In this document: positions 10,801 through 22,955 of the stretch, one piece after another
Numbering within the stretch: the stretch's first letter is position 1
Layout: the number at the start of each line of letters is the position of its first letter
Assembly: GCA_037176905.1 (NCBI GenBank)
Contig: JBBBWG010024001.1
Coordinates: 1 to 28,924 of the forward strand
Direction: 5' to 3'
Length of the DNA stretch: 28,924 nucleotides
Source: Azolla pinnata
Taxonomy: Eukaryota; Streptophyta; Polypodiopsida; Salviniales; Salviniaceae
Notes under the pieces: generated by a model
Told to the model about the DNA's origin: nothing
What the model saw: the letters and a program-made list of their open reading frames with translations, nothing else
Database searches by the model: none
Made by a program: the position numbers and the translations under genes

Positions 10801-13800
10801 TCTGCCTGTCTAATATTGTATGCTACTTCTGCATCTGTCCGAGTTAGGTGACTCAGTGATCCGATGGTTTCCCTGTAGGATAAGATTAAGCCCCGTTTGA
10901 TAAAAAAAGACAAAAATGAGAATCTTTACACAGATATTGGAGCTTTACACAGTCTTCTGAGTCAGATGAATATGGTCTTTGCAGAAGAACCCATTGGAGT
11001 GTAAAGGAGTCTGAGACGAGTGTTTGATGCAAAACAATGAAAAAGAATGGGTGGTTGCAACATACGAGGCTGAATTGTGCCACTTGCAAGATCAATGGTG
11101 TAATTTTATATGTTAGAAAATCTGCAAAATATTTTGTTAGAATTTCAAAGAGAAGATATCTGATTGTAGGTGCTTGCTACCTGTGGAAGGTTGTATTCAA
11201 ACTTCTTTTCTCTGTATAATTATATCGAAGGCGGAAGCAAATTGTATCATGGATTTGACCATTACGAACTTTTCTCACCTGTCTCGCACGTTTTTTGCTG
11301 GTTTAACTTATGAATCATGTACTTCTCAGAAGTTATGATCTAGACCCTTTGAGAACTTATGCGTAGTTATATCTATTTTCGTTTGAGACGTAAAATCATT
11401 CAAAAATGTATTTTCACCTTTTTATTTCATAGGCCATTTTGGCCTCTTGAAAGACGATGATGTAAAAGCATTAACTCTATTTCTCTCTTGACTGTAATGG
11501 TACAAACCATGCACAGATTTTAAAATTTGGGTTCCGTATACTTTTCTGAATGCTAGCAGGTTCTTCATTGGTTGAAACCTACACGATATGTTGTTGTGTA
11601 ATCTATCAAGGGAATTTTTATAAACCTGTTAACATGTACATGTTCTTCACGTTTTCCATATTTTCATGGGATGTTCGTGAAGTGTCTGGTTATGCTAGTG
11701 AATATCTTCATATTTTGATACTTGCCAAGTGTCCGTGGATCTTTTATCATGGGATTCTGGAACCTTTATAATATATCTATTAATTCTGTGTTCTGGATAG
11801 TGGTGAGATGAATGTGGATGGGTGCTTACAAAAGTGATTATGACATGGTTTCTGAAAGTCTTTATGGCTGCGAATGGGATATATTTGTTTTAGGTGAGGG
11901 GTTCCCCAGTACTATTATTTTTTGAACATCAAAATCTATGGAATATCTCAATCTAATAGTTAAAAAAGTAAAATTTACCTTGATTTTTGATCCATTCTTT
12001 GGCTGAGTATTTGCATGCATATGCATGCATATGGTTCTAATCAAACTATTATTTTGGAACAGGCGAAATCAACTTGGTATTTGTTTTAGATGAGGGGTTA
12101 CCAAATACTGTTATGTTTTAAACATCCAAACCTATGGATAATGTCAATCAAATAGTTAAAAAGCAAATTTCACCTTGACTTTTTGATGCATTCTTTGGCT
12201 GAGTGTTCACATGCATATGCATTTGTTTCTTATCAGACCGTTCCCTTGGAACTGGCGAAACCGGAGTATCAATTGCTTTGAAGAAAAGAGAGGAGAGGCT
12301 AGCTCGTCTGAAGGATAGTGGTATGTGTGAATTTTCATCAACACCTGGTTCCAAAAGAAAAAGTATGTTAATAGAGTAGTTATAGTCCATTTTACCTTTA
12401 AGAAATGAATTTTCTTCCATGTAGGGAGGAGGTTGGCGGTTGCATGTGTTCTTGCAGCAGTCTGTATGGTTGGGCATAGCTCTCATTTCTTAGGCCACCT
12501 TGCACCGTCTTGGCTACACCTATTTCATTCTGCTGGCTTTCAGATGTCTCTATCATGCTTGGCACTCCTGGGTCCAGGCCGGAAACTGATTGTTGATGGA
12601 TGCAAGAGTCTCTTAAGGGGAGCACCTAACATGAATACCTTAGTTGGTCTGGGAGCATTGTCCTCATTTTCTGTCAGTGCAGTAGCTGCCCTTTTACCGA
12701 AATTGGTATAAGATTTTCTACAAGAACATATATGATGGCCTGAACTATCCTAGTCCTCATCTAGCTTTGAGATAGTTAATGTCAATTGATATTTACCAAT
12801 ATAATTTGGATAATTGTTCAATTTTCTTCTAAGATTCGTCCTGTTATTAATTACGGAGCTAATGCTGCAGGGATGGAAAGCTTTTTTTGAAGAGCCTGTG
12901 ATGCTGCTTGCATTTGTGCTCCTGGGGAAAGCAGTTGAAGAAAGAGCAAAGATTCAAGCAAGCAGTGACATGACATCACTTTTGACCATTTTGCCAACAA
13001 ATGCAAAACTTATTATTGAAGAAAACAAGGAAGGCCCACCTACAACTGTGGAGGTGGCTTGTAATAACTTGGTAGTTGGAGATAAAGTGCTGGTTTTACC
13101 TGGGGTATGTCTAGTGATTAGCATACATGAACATATACTTTTGATATTTACTGTCATGTGTTGCTCCAGGGTGCATATACAAATTTTATTGCTCTGTAGG
13201 ACCGAATTCCTGTGGATGGTGTAGTTACTGGAGGAAAAAGTACCGTTGATGAGTCTAGTCTAACTGGAGAACCTCTCCCTGTTCTAAAAAAGCAAGGGGT
13301 ATGTGTTCTCCTAAATGTTTTATGGACATCCTATTAAAGGGACCAGTGTTTCACGAGAATGATTTGAACTAATGACTCTTGTTTTGATAGGATGTTGTTG
13401 ATGCAGGTACTGTGAACTACAATGGCACACTGATAGTAGAGGGAAAACGACCTGGAGGGGAGACTGTAATAGGTGATGTACTCCGGATGGTTGAAGAAGC
13501 TCAAACCAGACAGGCACCTGTTCAAAGACTTGCCGACAAGGTGGAAATGTTAACCTCTTCTGTAAAACATATTTTGTGAACTAAAATCACGAAAATACCG
13601 AGTCAATTGTGGTATTGCTTTTAGGTGGCAGGGCAATTTTGTTATGGTGTGATGGCACTATCAGGAATGACATTTGCATTCTGGAATACGTTGGGAGCAC
13701 AACTTTTCCCGTCTGTCATCCCTGATGGTGGAGTGCTGCTGCTTGCACTGCAACTAGCATGCAATGTCTTGGTAAGTTTTTTCTACTCTTCGCAGACTTG

Positions 13801-16800
13801 ATTTGGAATGTCAATTTTGTGGCAATGTAAACTGATCTAAATTCAGCTTCGTGATTAGCATCTACAAGCTCTCGAACAATCTACAGCTCTTCATGTCCTT
13901 TTCTGTAACAAAACTGTTCAATGTCTCAACTTGATTTCGTTCAAAACTTTGGAGGAGATATATATTTATCTGTGCTATATTTGGATTGCATAGCATTGGT
14001 TGGAGTTAATGTGTCATAATGTTCATATAAATTATTTTTTGAGTTGAGACAGAATGAAAAGGCCTTCTGATTCAATAGGTGATATGCTCAATAAAGTCTG
14101 ATAGATTAAACTGCTCTTTTACGTTGGCATGAACTTCAATATTTCTGAATAATTGTTAAATTTTTATTGAAAAGAAAAAAACGTTATGTGTGCAACTTGT
14201 TATTTTCTGTGTAGGTGATTGCTTGTCCTTGTGCCCTTGGACTTGCTACACCCACTGCCGTCTTGGTAGGGCTTACATTCTTTTTGCTAATTTCCTTTAG
14301 GTGTATTTTTTCCAAGTACTTTACTTCAGTTAAGTTTCATGAGAAATTAAAGCATTCTGTGTTTCAGGTAGGTACATCTCTTGGTGCCAAAAGAGGTTTG
14401 CTCATTCGAGGAGGTGATGTACTTGAGAGTATATCTTCAGTCAGTACAGTTGTGTTTGATAAGACTGGGACTCTTACCATTGGAAAACCTGAAGTAACAA
14501 AAGTTTTGTTAAGCTCCAATCTTAAAGCAGGATCAGAAAATCATGAAGAATCGGAGGTTTCTAGGTATATTAAGAGTATTACTGACGATGAATCAGTTGC
14601 TGTGGATGGCTATTCTTTTATGAAACTGAGGGCTCTGAAAGCTTACAATCATTTCCTACTTTTCCGTTTGGGTGGGCAGAGATGGGGACCGAAAATCTTG
14701 GAGTGAGCACGAGTTATTATCATTGGCAGCAGGAGTGGAGCGAACTGCAGCGCATCCTATAGCAAAAGCTTTGGTACAAGCTGCTGAAGCTGCAGGTTGT
14801 AGACCTGTAAAGGTGAAAATTTATTCTCTTATATGCTTTCTCAAGCCCTTTTGTAATAATGTGATAGACCACATTGTTTGTTTCTATTGAAAAAGTATGA
14901 TCCCTTATGTTTATTCTTTCCCCAATGTTTATAACAGAAATATTTCATTTTATTTAATTCGTGTCAGGAAATTTTTATAAGCGCTACAGTTGTGTCCTTT
15001 GCAGGTGCATGATGGGTCTTTTGAACAAGAACCAGGTGCTGGTGCTACAGCCATCGTTGAAGGAAAGAGAGTAGCAGTGGGTACTCTAGAGTGGGTTAGC
15101 AGGTATTTGTATGTTCTGTATATGACTGGACTCTATGTTGAGGGGAATTGTGTATTCAAATATGCTTTGTGAGGACAGCTATGAAGGAGTGATATTAGAA
15201 TGATGCTTAACGTTTTGTGAATGTGAATGTTCATGCTGGATTCCGATTAACCTTTTAGCTGTTTTCACAAGATTTGGTTCAACAGGCCCTGTTCCAGACT
15301 TTGGGCAAGAAATGGAAGGCAATAGTGTGGTGTATATAGGAATAGATGATACTATAGCTGGCGCAATATCCATGACAGATAAAATTCGGGATGATGCAGC
15401 AGTAACGATACAATCTCTGCATAAGATGGGTATAAAAACAATTATGTTGTCTGGAGACAAACTTACCGTTGCCCAAGTTGTTGCTACTCAAGTTGGCATT
15501 GATAAAGAAAACGTATGTTCTAAAATATCTTATTCTTGTTCTAAAAATTTCCAGGGCATAAACAGGGGTATATTTTAATGTAGGTATATGGTGGGGTAAG
15601 GCCCTCTGGAAAAGCTGAGTTGATACGTAACTTACAAAGAAAGCAGGAGATAGTAGCAATGGTTGGTGATGGTATCAATGATGCGGCTGCTCTTGCACAA
15701 TCAGATGTGGGCATTGCAATGGCTGGTGGTGTAGGAGCAGCAAGCGAAGTTGCATCCTTAGTTCTAATGCATGGCAGGTTAACACAAGTAAGTTTGAACA
15801 TAAACTTTGACATTAGAAGTTTAAAACATGATGACAAAGATTATATTTTACTATTCAAACAAAAATTTGTGTATGCAGATAGTGGACTCGTTTTTGCTAA
15901 GTAGAATGACTTTGAGGAAAATCAAGCAAAACTTATGGTGGGCATTCATGTACAATATTGTGAGTACCTGTTTTTTTAGTTTGACTACATGTGTGCAGAT
16001 GCAATGTTACCTATCTAACATCAGGGCTGACTGAAAATGTTACATAATGGCACTTTCCATCTCATTGTTTGGAGACATGTTAGTGGTAACTTGAAAATCT
16101 GTTTGAGCCTGTGGTAATTATCTAGGCTGAATGCTCACAGGCTACTTACTCGCAATCATCTGTTCAAGCCTATTCCATTGCATATTCATGATATACCTCC
16201 ACAGATTTGCTATTTTGGAAAGATTTTCCTCTTATACGCTGGCTTTACAATGCAATCCTATGCTTTACTGCCATTAGGATGTGGAAATAATATTTAGTAC
16301 CGAATTTGTACATGTTCTTTTATGTGTATGATCTTACACGGAGATCTTTAAGAGGTAGTACTAACAACCGCAACGTTGCAAAAGTGCAAGCTTTGATTTA
16401 CTGCTGCCTATACCATCTTGGGAATGAAAAACAACTAGCCTGACTCCTGGGTCAGAAAGAACTCTTGGGTTACATGTTGCATTTGTGCACATCTGGAAAT
16501 CCTGAAATTAGAGAGGTAGTGATATGTTGAACTTCCATGCAGGTGGGGTTGCCTGTGGCTGCTGGAGTCCTCCTACCCTTGACAAACACAATGCTGACTC
16601 CTTCGCTTGCTGGGGCGTTGATGGGGATAAGTTCACTCGGTGTAATGGCTAATTCATTGCTCCTTCAATTAGAATATAAGAGGAGACAGATGCAGCCAGG
16701 GTTGCAAGTAAAGCAAACGCAAGAATTGACAACTTTGGTTAAAGATTATGAATCCAATGTTGATGTTGAAAAAGGCTTACCGTTCTCTCAAACCCCTACT

Positions 16801-16812
16801 AGATCATCATGA
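7876..16812 (+). CDS. PAA1: Chloroplast Cu+-transporting P1B-type ATPase, PAA1/HMA6 type
   Basis: It pumps Cu+ across the chloroplast envelope for plastocyanin and stromal Cu/Zn-SOD, as known for Arabidopsis PAA1. Seventeen exons: 7876-8379, 9634-9687, 10325-10481, 12237-12320, 12425-12705, 12871-13104, 13200-13298, 13391-13540, 13625-13771, 14215-14265, 14368-14564, 14680-14812, 15005-15102, 15272-15512, 15584-15787, 15879-15959, 16543-16812. They give 994 aa in frame (Arabidopsis PAA1 is about 949). A Ser-rich transit peptide is partly encoded by a TTC repeat, and a Gly-rich linker follows. Then come the HMA domain with MSCGGC (170-175), actuator TGE (460-462), CPC (574-576), DKTGT with D618 the phosphorylated residue, HP (678-679), MLSGDK, and GDGIND (838-843). 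Eight membrane helices are readable. [12 protein letters not shown] and VRPSGKAE favour PAA1 over thylakoid PAA2. All introns are GT-AG. ATG 7876 is the first in frame; an ATT at 7858 is not a likely start. Confidence 0.96.
9486..9506. repeat. Three exact TTTAGGG telomere units in PAA1 intron 1
   Basis: Three perfect 7-bp plant telomere units lie in the 1.25-kb first intron, about 130 bp before exon 2. A 9-bp direct repeat (GTATGTGCA, about three copies) sits at 9421-9446. Short interstitial telomere motifs are common in plant genomes, and no function is implied. Confidence 0.85.
11882..12274 (+). repeat. 197-bp tandem duplication spanning PAA1 intron 3 / exon 4 boundary
   Basis: Copy A covers about 11882-12078 and copy B about 12079-12274, with a period of 196-197 bp. 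Both share TATTTGTTTTAG, TGAGGGGTT, ATAGTTAAAAA, a CATTCTTTGGCTGAGT block, a CATGCATATGCAT block, and a stretch ending GGAAC.GGCGAAA. In copy B the last part is the functional acceptor (TTATCAG) and the start of exon 4 at 12237. In copy A the matching site reads TAATCAA, so the acceptor AG is gone and the exon-like part is a relic. The copies differ at many positions, so the duplication is not recent. Confidence 0.85.
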
Positions 16813-18348
16813 TTTGCTTTTCCGATGCTCCTAACAGAGAGCAATGAGGTATGCCATAGAATTTAGTACATCATACCATTTATGAAAAGTTCCATGTTTT
16901 CGTATCTTACTATTTGTTGGCTGGTTGTCTTTCTTCCATTTTTTTTTTCTCGAAATGGTGGAGTTGCATCTGATATTGACATTTTTATTGTTGGCAGTAT
17001 CCTGATTATTACCGATTACCAATTTGGTGGTAAGTGCTCTATTTTGTAGCCAGCATTGAGGAGATGGAATCCCACATTAGGTCATGGTAGCGGATCATGA
17101 AAGGCTGTGGAATGTAGAGGTGGTAGATCGATCCGAGATCTCAATTTTACAATTTCACAAGCAAAGAACATACTCTTGAAGATCAATCGCACCCAACATT
17201 CTCTCTCGACTTTGGCTTTTCAATGTTGAGCAGCATGCCCAGGTGGTTGAAAATAATTGTATCATTGGACTCGATGATGTTTGTTATATACATTATTAAT
17301 GTGACACTGCAGACTGGTGGTTAAATAATCTATATATACACCTCTTGAGCTCACGGAACCACTTGTAGAAAATTAAAATCATACGTGAAAATCAAGGGTT
17401 TAGAGTTTGATTAAATAGTTATTTCATCATTTTATTTGCTAATTTGCTGATTAATTGATTCATTGATGATTAATGTTGAATGCTAATTTTTGGCCATCTT
17501 ACCATAATCTCAGGAAAAATAGCTGGATGGAAAATAGTAATTTGAGATGATTCTGATTCTGATGGCATGCTGTGGTTTTGCATATGGAACTTAGGTCAAG
17601 TTTTTGTGGCATAATTGAGAGAAATTGTGAAAGGAAAAAAGGTGCATCACCCACACAATCGGACTTCGGTACAGGAATAGAACTCTTAATTTGACAAAAC
17701 TGTAGTAAAATGATGGCTAGTTTAACAATGATTTTGGGTTTGATCAATTTGTTCTAGACTAGGCAATATCTAAATCAATGTGTATTAAACCCCTTTGTGG
17801 GGTTCTTTTGACGGTTGATGCATCCGGCTCAATTAATCACGATCATGCTTAATCCCTCTTTCTCGACTAATCATTCTCCTCTTGACTATGCTTATTATCT
17901 TAATCTTGATTAATTCAATTCTTTTGCACATGCAAACGGGAGCTTATAGCTTTCTACGGTGAATCGCATGCATTATTAAACACATCGACATAATCGAACA
18001 TTAATTACATTATGATTAGCTCTCTAATGAATCACAACGTCCTTTGAAGCTCATCTTGGGCACTCCGGCTCCTTCTTAGAAACAAATTCTCTGGTAAGAA
18101 AAAAAAAGCTAATGCATCTCTGATGGAACATGGAAATCTTAGCATTGTCCCAAATCGGATCAAAACCCTGAGATGGGCATGGAAATTCTTGAAATCCGAG
18201 CAACAGCTCATCTTCCGCATCCTTTGTGGATGTGCAGCTGGCGTCAATTCGAGCTGAAGCTTGCCCCAAATCGGATATCAACACCCTGAGTAAGTCCTCT
18301 TTCTCTTCTTCTTGTTCAAGAAGTAGAGAACCTCAGACGGATTGCGCT
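16813..18348. other. PAA1 3' flank and intergenic region before the PPR gene
   Basis: No credible gene is seen on either strand. The first few hundred bases are probably the PAA1 3'UTR. A possible 3'UTR intron runs from AATGAG followed by GTATGCC near 16848 to a TTGGCAG acceptor near 16998; this is weakly supported. From about 17280 to 18030 the sequence is AT-rich with no open frame of note. A frame in phase with the PPR ORF is open upstream to 18226, but it has no ATG before 18349 and is treated as 5'UTR. Confidence 0.5.
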
Positions 18349-20664
18349 ATGGCTGCTTCCTCAAGACGGTTTTGGCTCGCTTTGATGCCACGGAAGAGAA
18401 CCCACCTCCCAAATCTGTTTTTCTCTCACACAAGATCCCTCCAGAATCTTCTCCATTGCCCTCATCGAACCCTAGAGGTAGAGCCAGTTCAGCTCTTTGG
18501 GTCCAAACTCAAACTGACAGCAGTAAGAGACGCTATCATCGAAGAGGAGAACCCGGTATCTGCCTATAATTTGCTGAAATTGGCTCGCTTGCACGGTGGT
18601 TACAAGAAAGGATACAAGCACAATGGTTTGGCTTATGGCGCAGTTATACATTCTCTTTGTAAAGCCAAGAGACTTGAATTGGTTGAGAAAGTTCTGAGTG
18701 AAATGAAGGAGGAAGGGTGCCCTGTTTTGAGTTCAACATTTGGGTCTATACTCAAGTCCATGGCTGAACAAGGTATGTTTCAAGAAACCCTGAACGTTTT
18801 CCATAAAATGTCTGAATTTGGATTTGTACCTGAGGCTAGCGTTTACTGCTGTGTTATTAGTACCCTTGTGAAAAGTGGTCACGTGGATGAAGCCATGACA
18901 GTTTATGTAGAGATGAGGAGAAATGGCACAAATCCTGATTTGGCTACGGTGGGTATGCTTACAAACGCTCTTTGCAAAGCTGATGAGATCGATGAAGCTT
19001 TGAAACTTGTTAAGGATGTGGCAGGAAAGGCCGGATGTGTCGATGCTTGGACAGTTAATGGCCTTGTCAGACACCTTTGCCGAGCCGAAAGAGTTCATGA
19101 TGCACAAGAATTCATTGAGAAAATGAAAAACTTTGGAATTTATCCTGATGTTTCCATGTACAATGCGTTAATGGTTGGATTTTGTAGCCTCTGTAAAGTG
19201 GATGAAGCATTTCAGCTTCTTGAGAAGATGTCAAAAGAGTCGATCGTTCCTACTGCTGTCACGTTCAACTTATTGCTTGTTGGCCTTTGTACGCAAGCGA
19301 GGATTGATGAAGCTTGGATGCTTTTCCAAACGATGAATGGGGTGGTGGAGAAAACGGTTACAACTTATAACATAATGGTGAAAGGGTTGTGCAGAAAACG
19401 CAAAATCAATGAAGCCAATATTATCCTATCTGAAATGCATCGAAAAGGGTATACCCCTGATTCCCATACATATTCTGCCATGATTCTCGCTCTCCTGAAG
19501 TTGGGCAAAGTAAAAGAGGCTTGTAATATCCTACACATGGCAAAAGAGAATGGTCTTCCTCCAAATACTTTCCTCTTCAATGAACTTTTGCATGGTCTCT
19601 TAAAAGAAGGAAAATTTGATGATTTACATGCTCTATTACGGCAGATGATAGAAAATGGTTTCACTCCTGACAAACATGCGTTATGTTCAACAATAACTAG
19701 TCTTTGCAATGTTGGTAAATTGTCTGAGGCAATGGAGTTTGTGAATAATGATCTCTTTTTTCGAGAAGGTATTGTAGACAGTAGTGTATGGACACCAATT
19801 GTTGAAGGTCTGGTTAACACGGGAAGAGTGACTGAAGCATTAAAACTTCTCGATGCTGCAATGAAGCAGGGAGGCATGCCAACAAGGATCACATGCAATG
19901 CTATCCTGAAAAACCTATGTAAGATGGGGAGAATCGATGAGATCAGGCGAGTCTTGCATGAAATGCAACTAAAATCTATCCAGCCTGATAATGCTACATA
20001 TGCAGCATTGATAGATGGAAAAGTTCATTACACAGCAGGAACAGTTGATCTTTTCAAGCCTCTTATTGGGAGCGGTATTGCACTTGATGTGGAAAGATAC
20101 TCATCGCTCATCGCTGGTCTATTGAAAGTTGGAGATGTTGATTTTTGTATGAAGGTGTATGAAGATATGCTAAGAGTTGAATGTATGCCCGTGGCCTCTA
20201 TTTATACTATGCTAATCAATGGGCTTTGTGAGAATAAAAACATAGAGCAGGCAGTAGATTTCTTGCGATGTATGAAAAAGGCTGGTTATGGTGCCGAGGC
20301 TGGTGCCTACAGATCACTTGTGTATCACTTATGTACTGCCGAGAAAATAAATGAAGCATATTTACTATACAAAGAAATGAGAAATCTGGGGCATCGACCT
20401 GATATATTGACATATAATCTTTTGATTAAGCATTTGTCAAGTGAGGGCAGATTGAACGAAATCTTCAAGATTCTGGATGATATGAGAATTATAGGATGCT
20501 CCCCGAATGATATAACATTAGATTTCCTCTTTCATGGTCTTAACATCAAGGACACCAAGAGAGCAAGCAAATATATAAAAGAATTATTTGGAATAGTATA
20601 CACACGTAAAGCCCCTGAAACCATGAAGCAGCTGAATGAAAGCACAAGAAGATGCTCGAGGTAA
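18349..20664 (+). CDS. P-class pentatricopeptide repeat (PPR) protein, probably organellar
   Basis: The 771-aa protein is intronless, as is usual for plant PPR genes. ATG 18349 is the first in-frame ATG. The N-terminus (MAASSRRFWLALMPRKR...) is rich in Arg/Leu/Ser and free of acidic residues for about 40 residues, which fits a mitochondrial or plastid presequence. About 18 tandem 35-residue PPR motifs run from about residue 93 to 720, most with the LC....I.EA and M...G..PD signatures. No E, E+, DYW or SMR domain follows; the tail is a short basic segment ending RRCSR. P-class PPRs bind organellar RNA sequence-specifically for stability, splicing or translation. Position 5/35 pairs readable from the usual code are ND in motifs 5, 8, 10 and 13 (U), SN in motif 9 (A) and NN in motif 18 (C/U). 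The specific target and organelle are unknown. Confidence 0.95.
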   Translation: MAASSRRFWLALMPRKRTHLPNLFFSHTRSLQNLLHCPHRTLEVEPVQLFGSKLKLTAVRDAIIEEENPVSAYNLLKLARLHGGYKKGYKHNGLAYGAVIHSLCKAKRLELVEKVLSEMKEEGCPVLSSTFGSILKSMAEQGMFQETLNVFHKMSEFGFVPEASVYCCVISTLVKSGHVDEAMTVYVEMRRNGTNPDLATVGMLTNALCKADEIDEALKLVKDVAGKAGCVDAWTVNGLVRHLCRAERVHDAQEFIEKMKNFGIYPDVSMYNALMVGFCSLCKVDEAFQLLEKMSKESIVPTAVTFNLLLVGLCTQARIDEAWMLFQTMNGVVEKTVTTYNIMVKGLCRKRKINEANIILSEMHRKGYTPDSHTYSAMILALLKLGKVKEACNILHMAKENGLPPNTFLFNELLHGLLKEGKFDDLHALLRQMIENGFTPDKHALCSTITSLCNVGKLSEAMEFVNNDLFFREGIVDSSVWTPIVEGLVNTGRVTEALKLLDAAMKQGGMPTRITCNAILKNLCKMGRIDEIRRVLHEMQLKSIQPDNATYAALIDGKVHYTAGTVDLFKPLIGSGIALDVERYSSLIAGLLKVGDVDFCMKVYEDMLRVECMPVASIYTMLINGLCENKNIEQAVDFLRCMKKAGYGAEAGAYRSLVYHLCTAEKINEAYLLYKEMRNLGHRPDILTYNLLIKHLSSEGRLNEIFKILDDMRIIGCSPNDITLDFLFHGLNIKDTKRASKYIKELFGIVYTRKAPETMKQLNESTRRCSR

Positions 20665-22886
20665 AAGGACATTTTGGTTCGAAATATAGCTTGTTGCTTG
20701 AGGATGAGAAAGATTAGCGGAATGATAACTTGATCATATATCCTGAGCATTGATTGCTTCTAATTATCTCTAATTTTCTCATTCTTAAACGAAATACCTC
20801 TAGCGTATGGTTCATCAACTGATTGTATAAGCTTTCTCACGTGCTACCATTGATTTGCAGCTGATTCAGGATTTTTGTACTCTGTTGATATAGAAAAATA
20901 CTCTGGAAACACAGATGATTTCTGCGAGTCGACGTTTGTGGAGGTTAATCCTGGGGCCTGCCCATGGCTATGGTGTTGACAAAGAATAAGTGTCTGCTTC
21001 CAGGTTGTCATGCATAAAGAACTGCCGAAGATGATGTTCATAGTTCTGCAAGAGTCGATATTCTCTACAGGAAGTTTAGACAAGATGATGAAATATGAAA
21101 CTTGATAAACATAAAAAACCCACAGGAAAATTCTTAGATCGCCATACCCTCTGGCAATCTGGGCCCTTTCTTCTGTATGATGCAATAAGGAATCCAAAAA
21201 GGCTTTTCATACACAAAATGCTCGTGAAATGCCTTGCCAACGAATCGTGCAGTGCAATGCAGTGCATTGTGTATGTTGAAACTGTCAGGAGCAGTGTGTA
21301 TGTAGCAAATGTGGCCCTTGTTTCAGCACATTAATGGTGGTGCCGATTTGATTGTACAAGGCACTTGCAATGCTACTGGGTTGGCTGCAGGAATTATTGG
21401 CACCTTTGTTCTCAGTGAAAGACCTGAAGTGCAGGATTGTTCACGAATGTGAAACAGATACAAGATCCAGTTTTGTGCGTGCTAGTCCAAAAAATACAGT
21501 TAATGCTCATTCTACAGTGAGCATTTCTAGTGGGTTTAAAAGTAGCTGGTTTCCTCTTCCTCTTCAAACGTTTTATAGTTCTTATGGTATATAAACTCTT
21601 CTGCTGGGTGGAATCAATGTCTTCATGATATCCCATTCAGCAATGCAATTTGATCAAGATTTTTTGTTTGAGAAATTGTTTGTTACATGTGAAAAGAATA
21701 CCAGATATATCCTGTGGTCCATTTTGTGAATGTATTCATTACAAATAAGTGGTCAGTAGTTTCTATCAAGGTTTGGAGTTTATGGTTTTCTTTGAGTTTG
21801 TCGCTTTTGGAGTATATGGGTGTTTTTATGGAAGGATTTTATGCATGAACTCTATTCAGCTAAGCTTAAACCAGAGGGTGTGCGAAATCAATTGAGCATG
21901 TCTTCATGCTGTGATCATGTCACGATCTGTCTTAATTAGGTGCCCTGAAATACAGGAATCTGTAACAGTCAAGATCCATATATTTTAAGTGTAGTGATGA
22001 ACATCCGCAGGTTTTCTTGGAAAGAGTCTTTTCAAAATCATTCCTGTTATGCTTTCTACGTGGGCACCTGAAATCAGAGATATTTCACAGGAATCTGCAC
22101 CGATTTCTTCTGGTTTCATCACAGTTTTTCAAAATCTGCTGCAAATTGGATCTTGCTTAAGTAAGCACAATGCCTTGCACAGCCCCGATTTCAATTTCAA
22201 AACGCTCAGAATTTCCAGTGGGCCCTGCCCAAGATTGCACAGGGGGGAAGAGAAAAGAAACCCGGAAAGAAGGAAAGAAAACGCCACGCTTCCTCTTCTT
22301 TGCTGCATCAGGCAGAGGCACATGTGATGCTGCAGAAATACTCTGTTACCAGGAAAAAACACGGGAAAAATCTGTGAGAAGCTGCCATAGAAAGCAGGGG
22401 GCGAAGCTTAGGCCTAAACCCTAATCCCTAAAACCCTAAACCTTGGAGAAATCAGTCAGACTTATGTTGCCCATGCATGCATTCCTTCATGGATTCACAC
22501 ACACCATACACACGTGCATGCATGCAGGCATGCTTTTCAAACACACAGATTGCGAACAAGAAGAGAAAGAACACGATCAAGTGCATCCGTTGGTCGTTCC
22601 TCTCATTTGCAGGGCAAGAACAGGAACAGAGTAGGAGCAGGAGAAGGAGTATGATGAAGAAGGCACTCTCACATCATCCCCACATGGGCAATTACCAATA
22701 GATCACATCATTCCGTTGAAGCTTCCGCTCCATCCTTCTTCTCCTTCTCCTTCTCCTTCTCCTTCTTCTTCTTCTGATTCCGCTTCTTGTGGGTTTTTGT
22801 TTACCAAATCTTGCTTACCATTCCATCCTATAAAGGGGCATTCCTAGATATGTAGTTCAATTAGCAGGTTTTGGGGCGAAACATAT
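20665..22886. other. Intergenic region with telomere-type and CATGCA motifs
   Basis: No recognisable gene lies between the PPR stop and the epsilon-tubulin leader. The first part is likely the PPR 3'UTR. Degenerate CCCTAAA units lie at 22413-22442 (CCTAAACCCTAATCCCTAAAACCCTAAACC in outline). A cluster of CATGCATGC/GCATGC motifs follows at about 22470-22535, and a CTTCTC-rich pyrimidine run at about 22735-22776. The pyrimidine run and the following AT-rich stretch with TATAAAG at about 22830 are plausible promoter elements for epsilon-tubulin. The ORFs here are short and unrecognised. Confidence 0.5.
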
Positions 22887-22955
22887 ATGAGGGATCGGTA
22901 TCAAGTTGCTCAACATGTATACCAGCAGATCTCACAGGCTCTAAATTACTGGTAA
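22887..22955 (+). other. Possible upstream ORF in the epsilon-tubulin leader
   Basis: ATG 22887 opens a 22-codon frame (MRDRYQVAQHV, then YQQISQALNYW) that ends at TAA 22953-22955, 26 bp before the epsilon-tubulin ATG. The end of this frame overlaps TACTG followed by GTAAGC, which is a strong splice-donor match. The segment could therefore be a uORF if the leader is unspliced, or part of a different upstream exon if it is spliced. Transcript data are needed to choose. Confidence 0.3.

Noticed and set aside
14565..14706. Exon reading through after SRYIKSIT in PAA1
   Set aside because: Family alignment needs a jump from EESEVSR to [13 protein letters not shown]. The donor at 14565 and acceptor at 14679 give it in frame, while read-through stops at 14704-14706.
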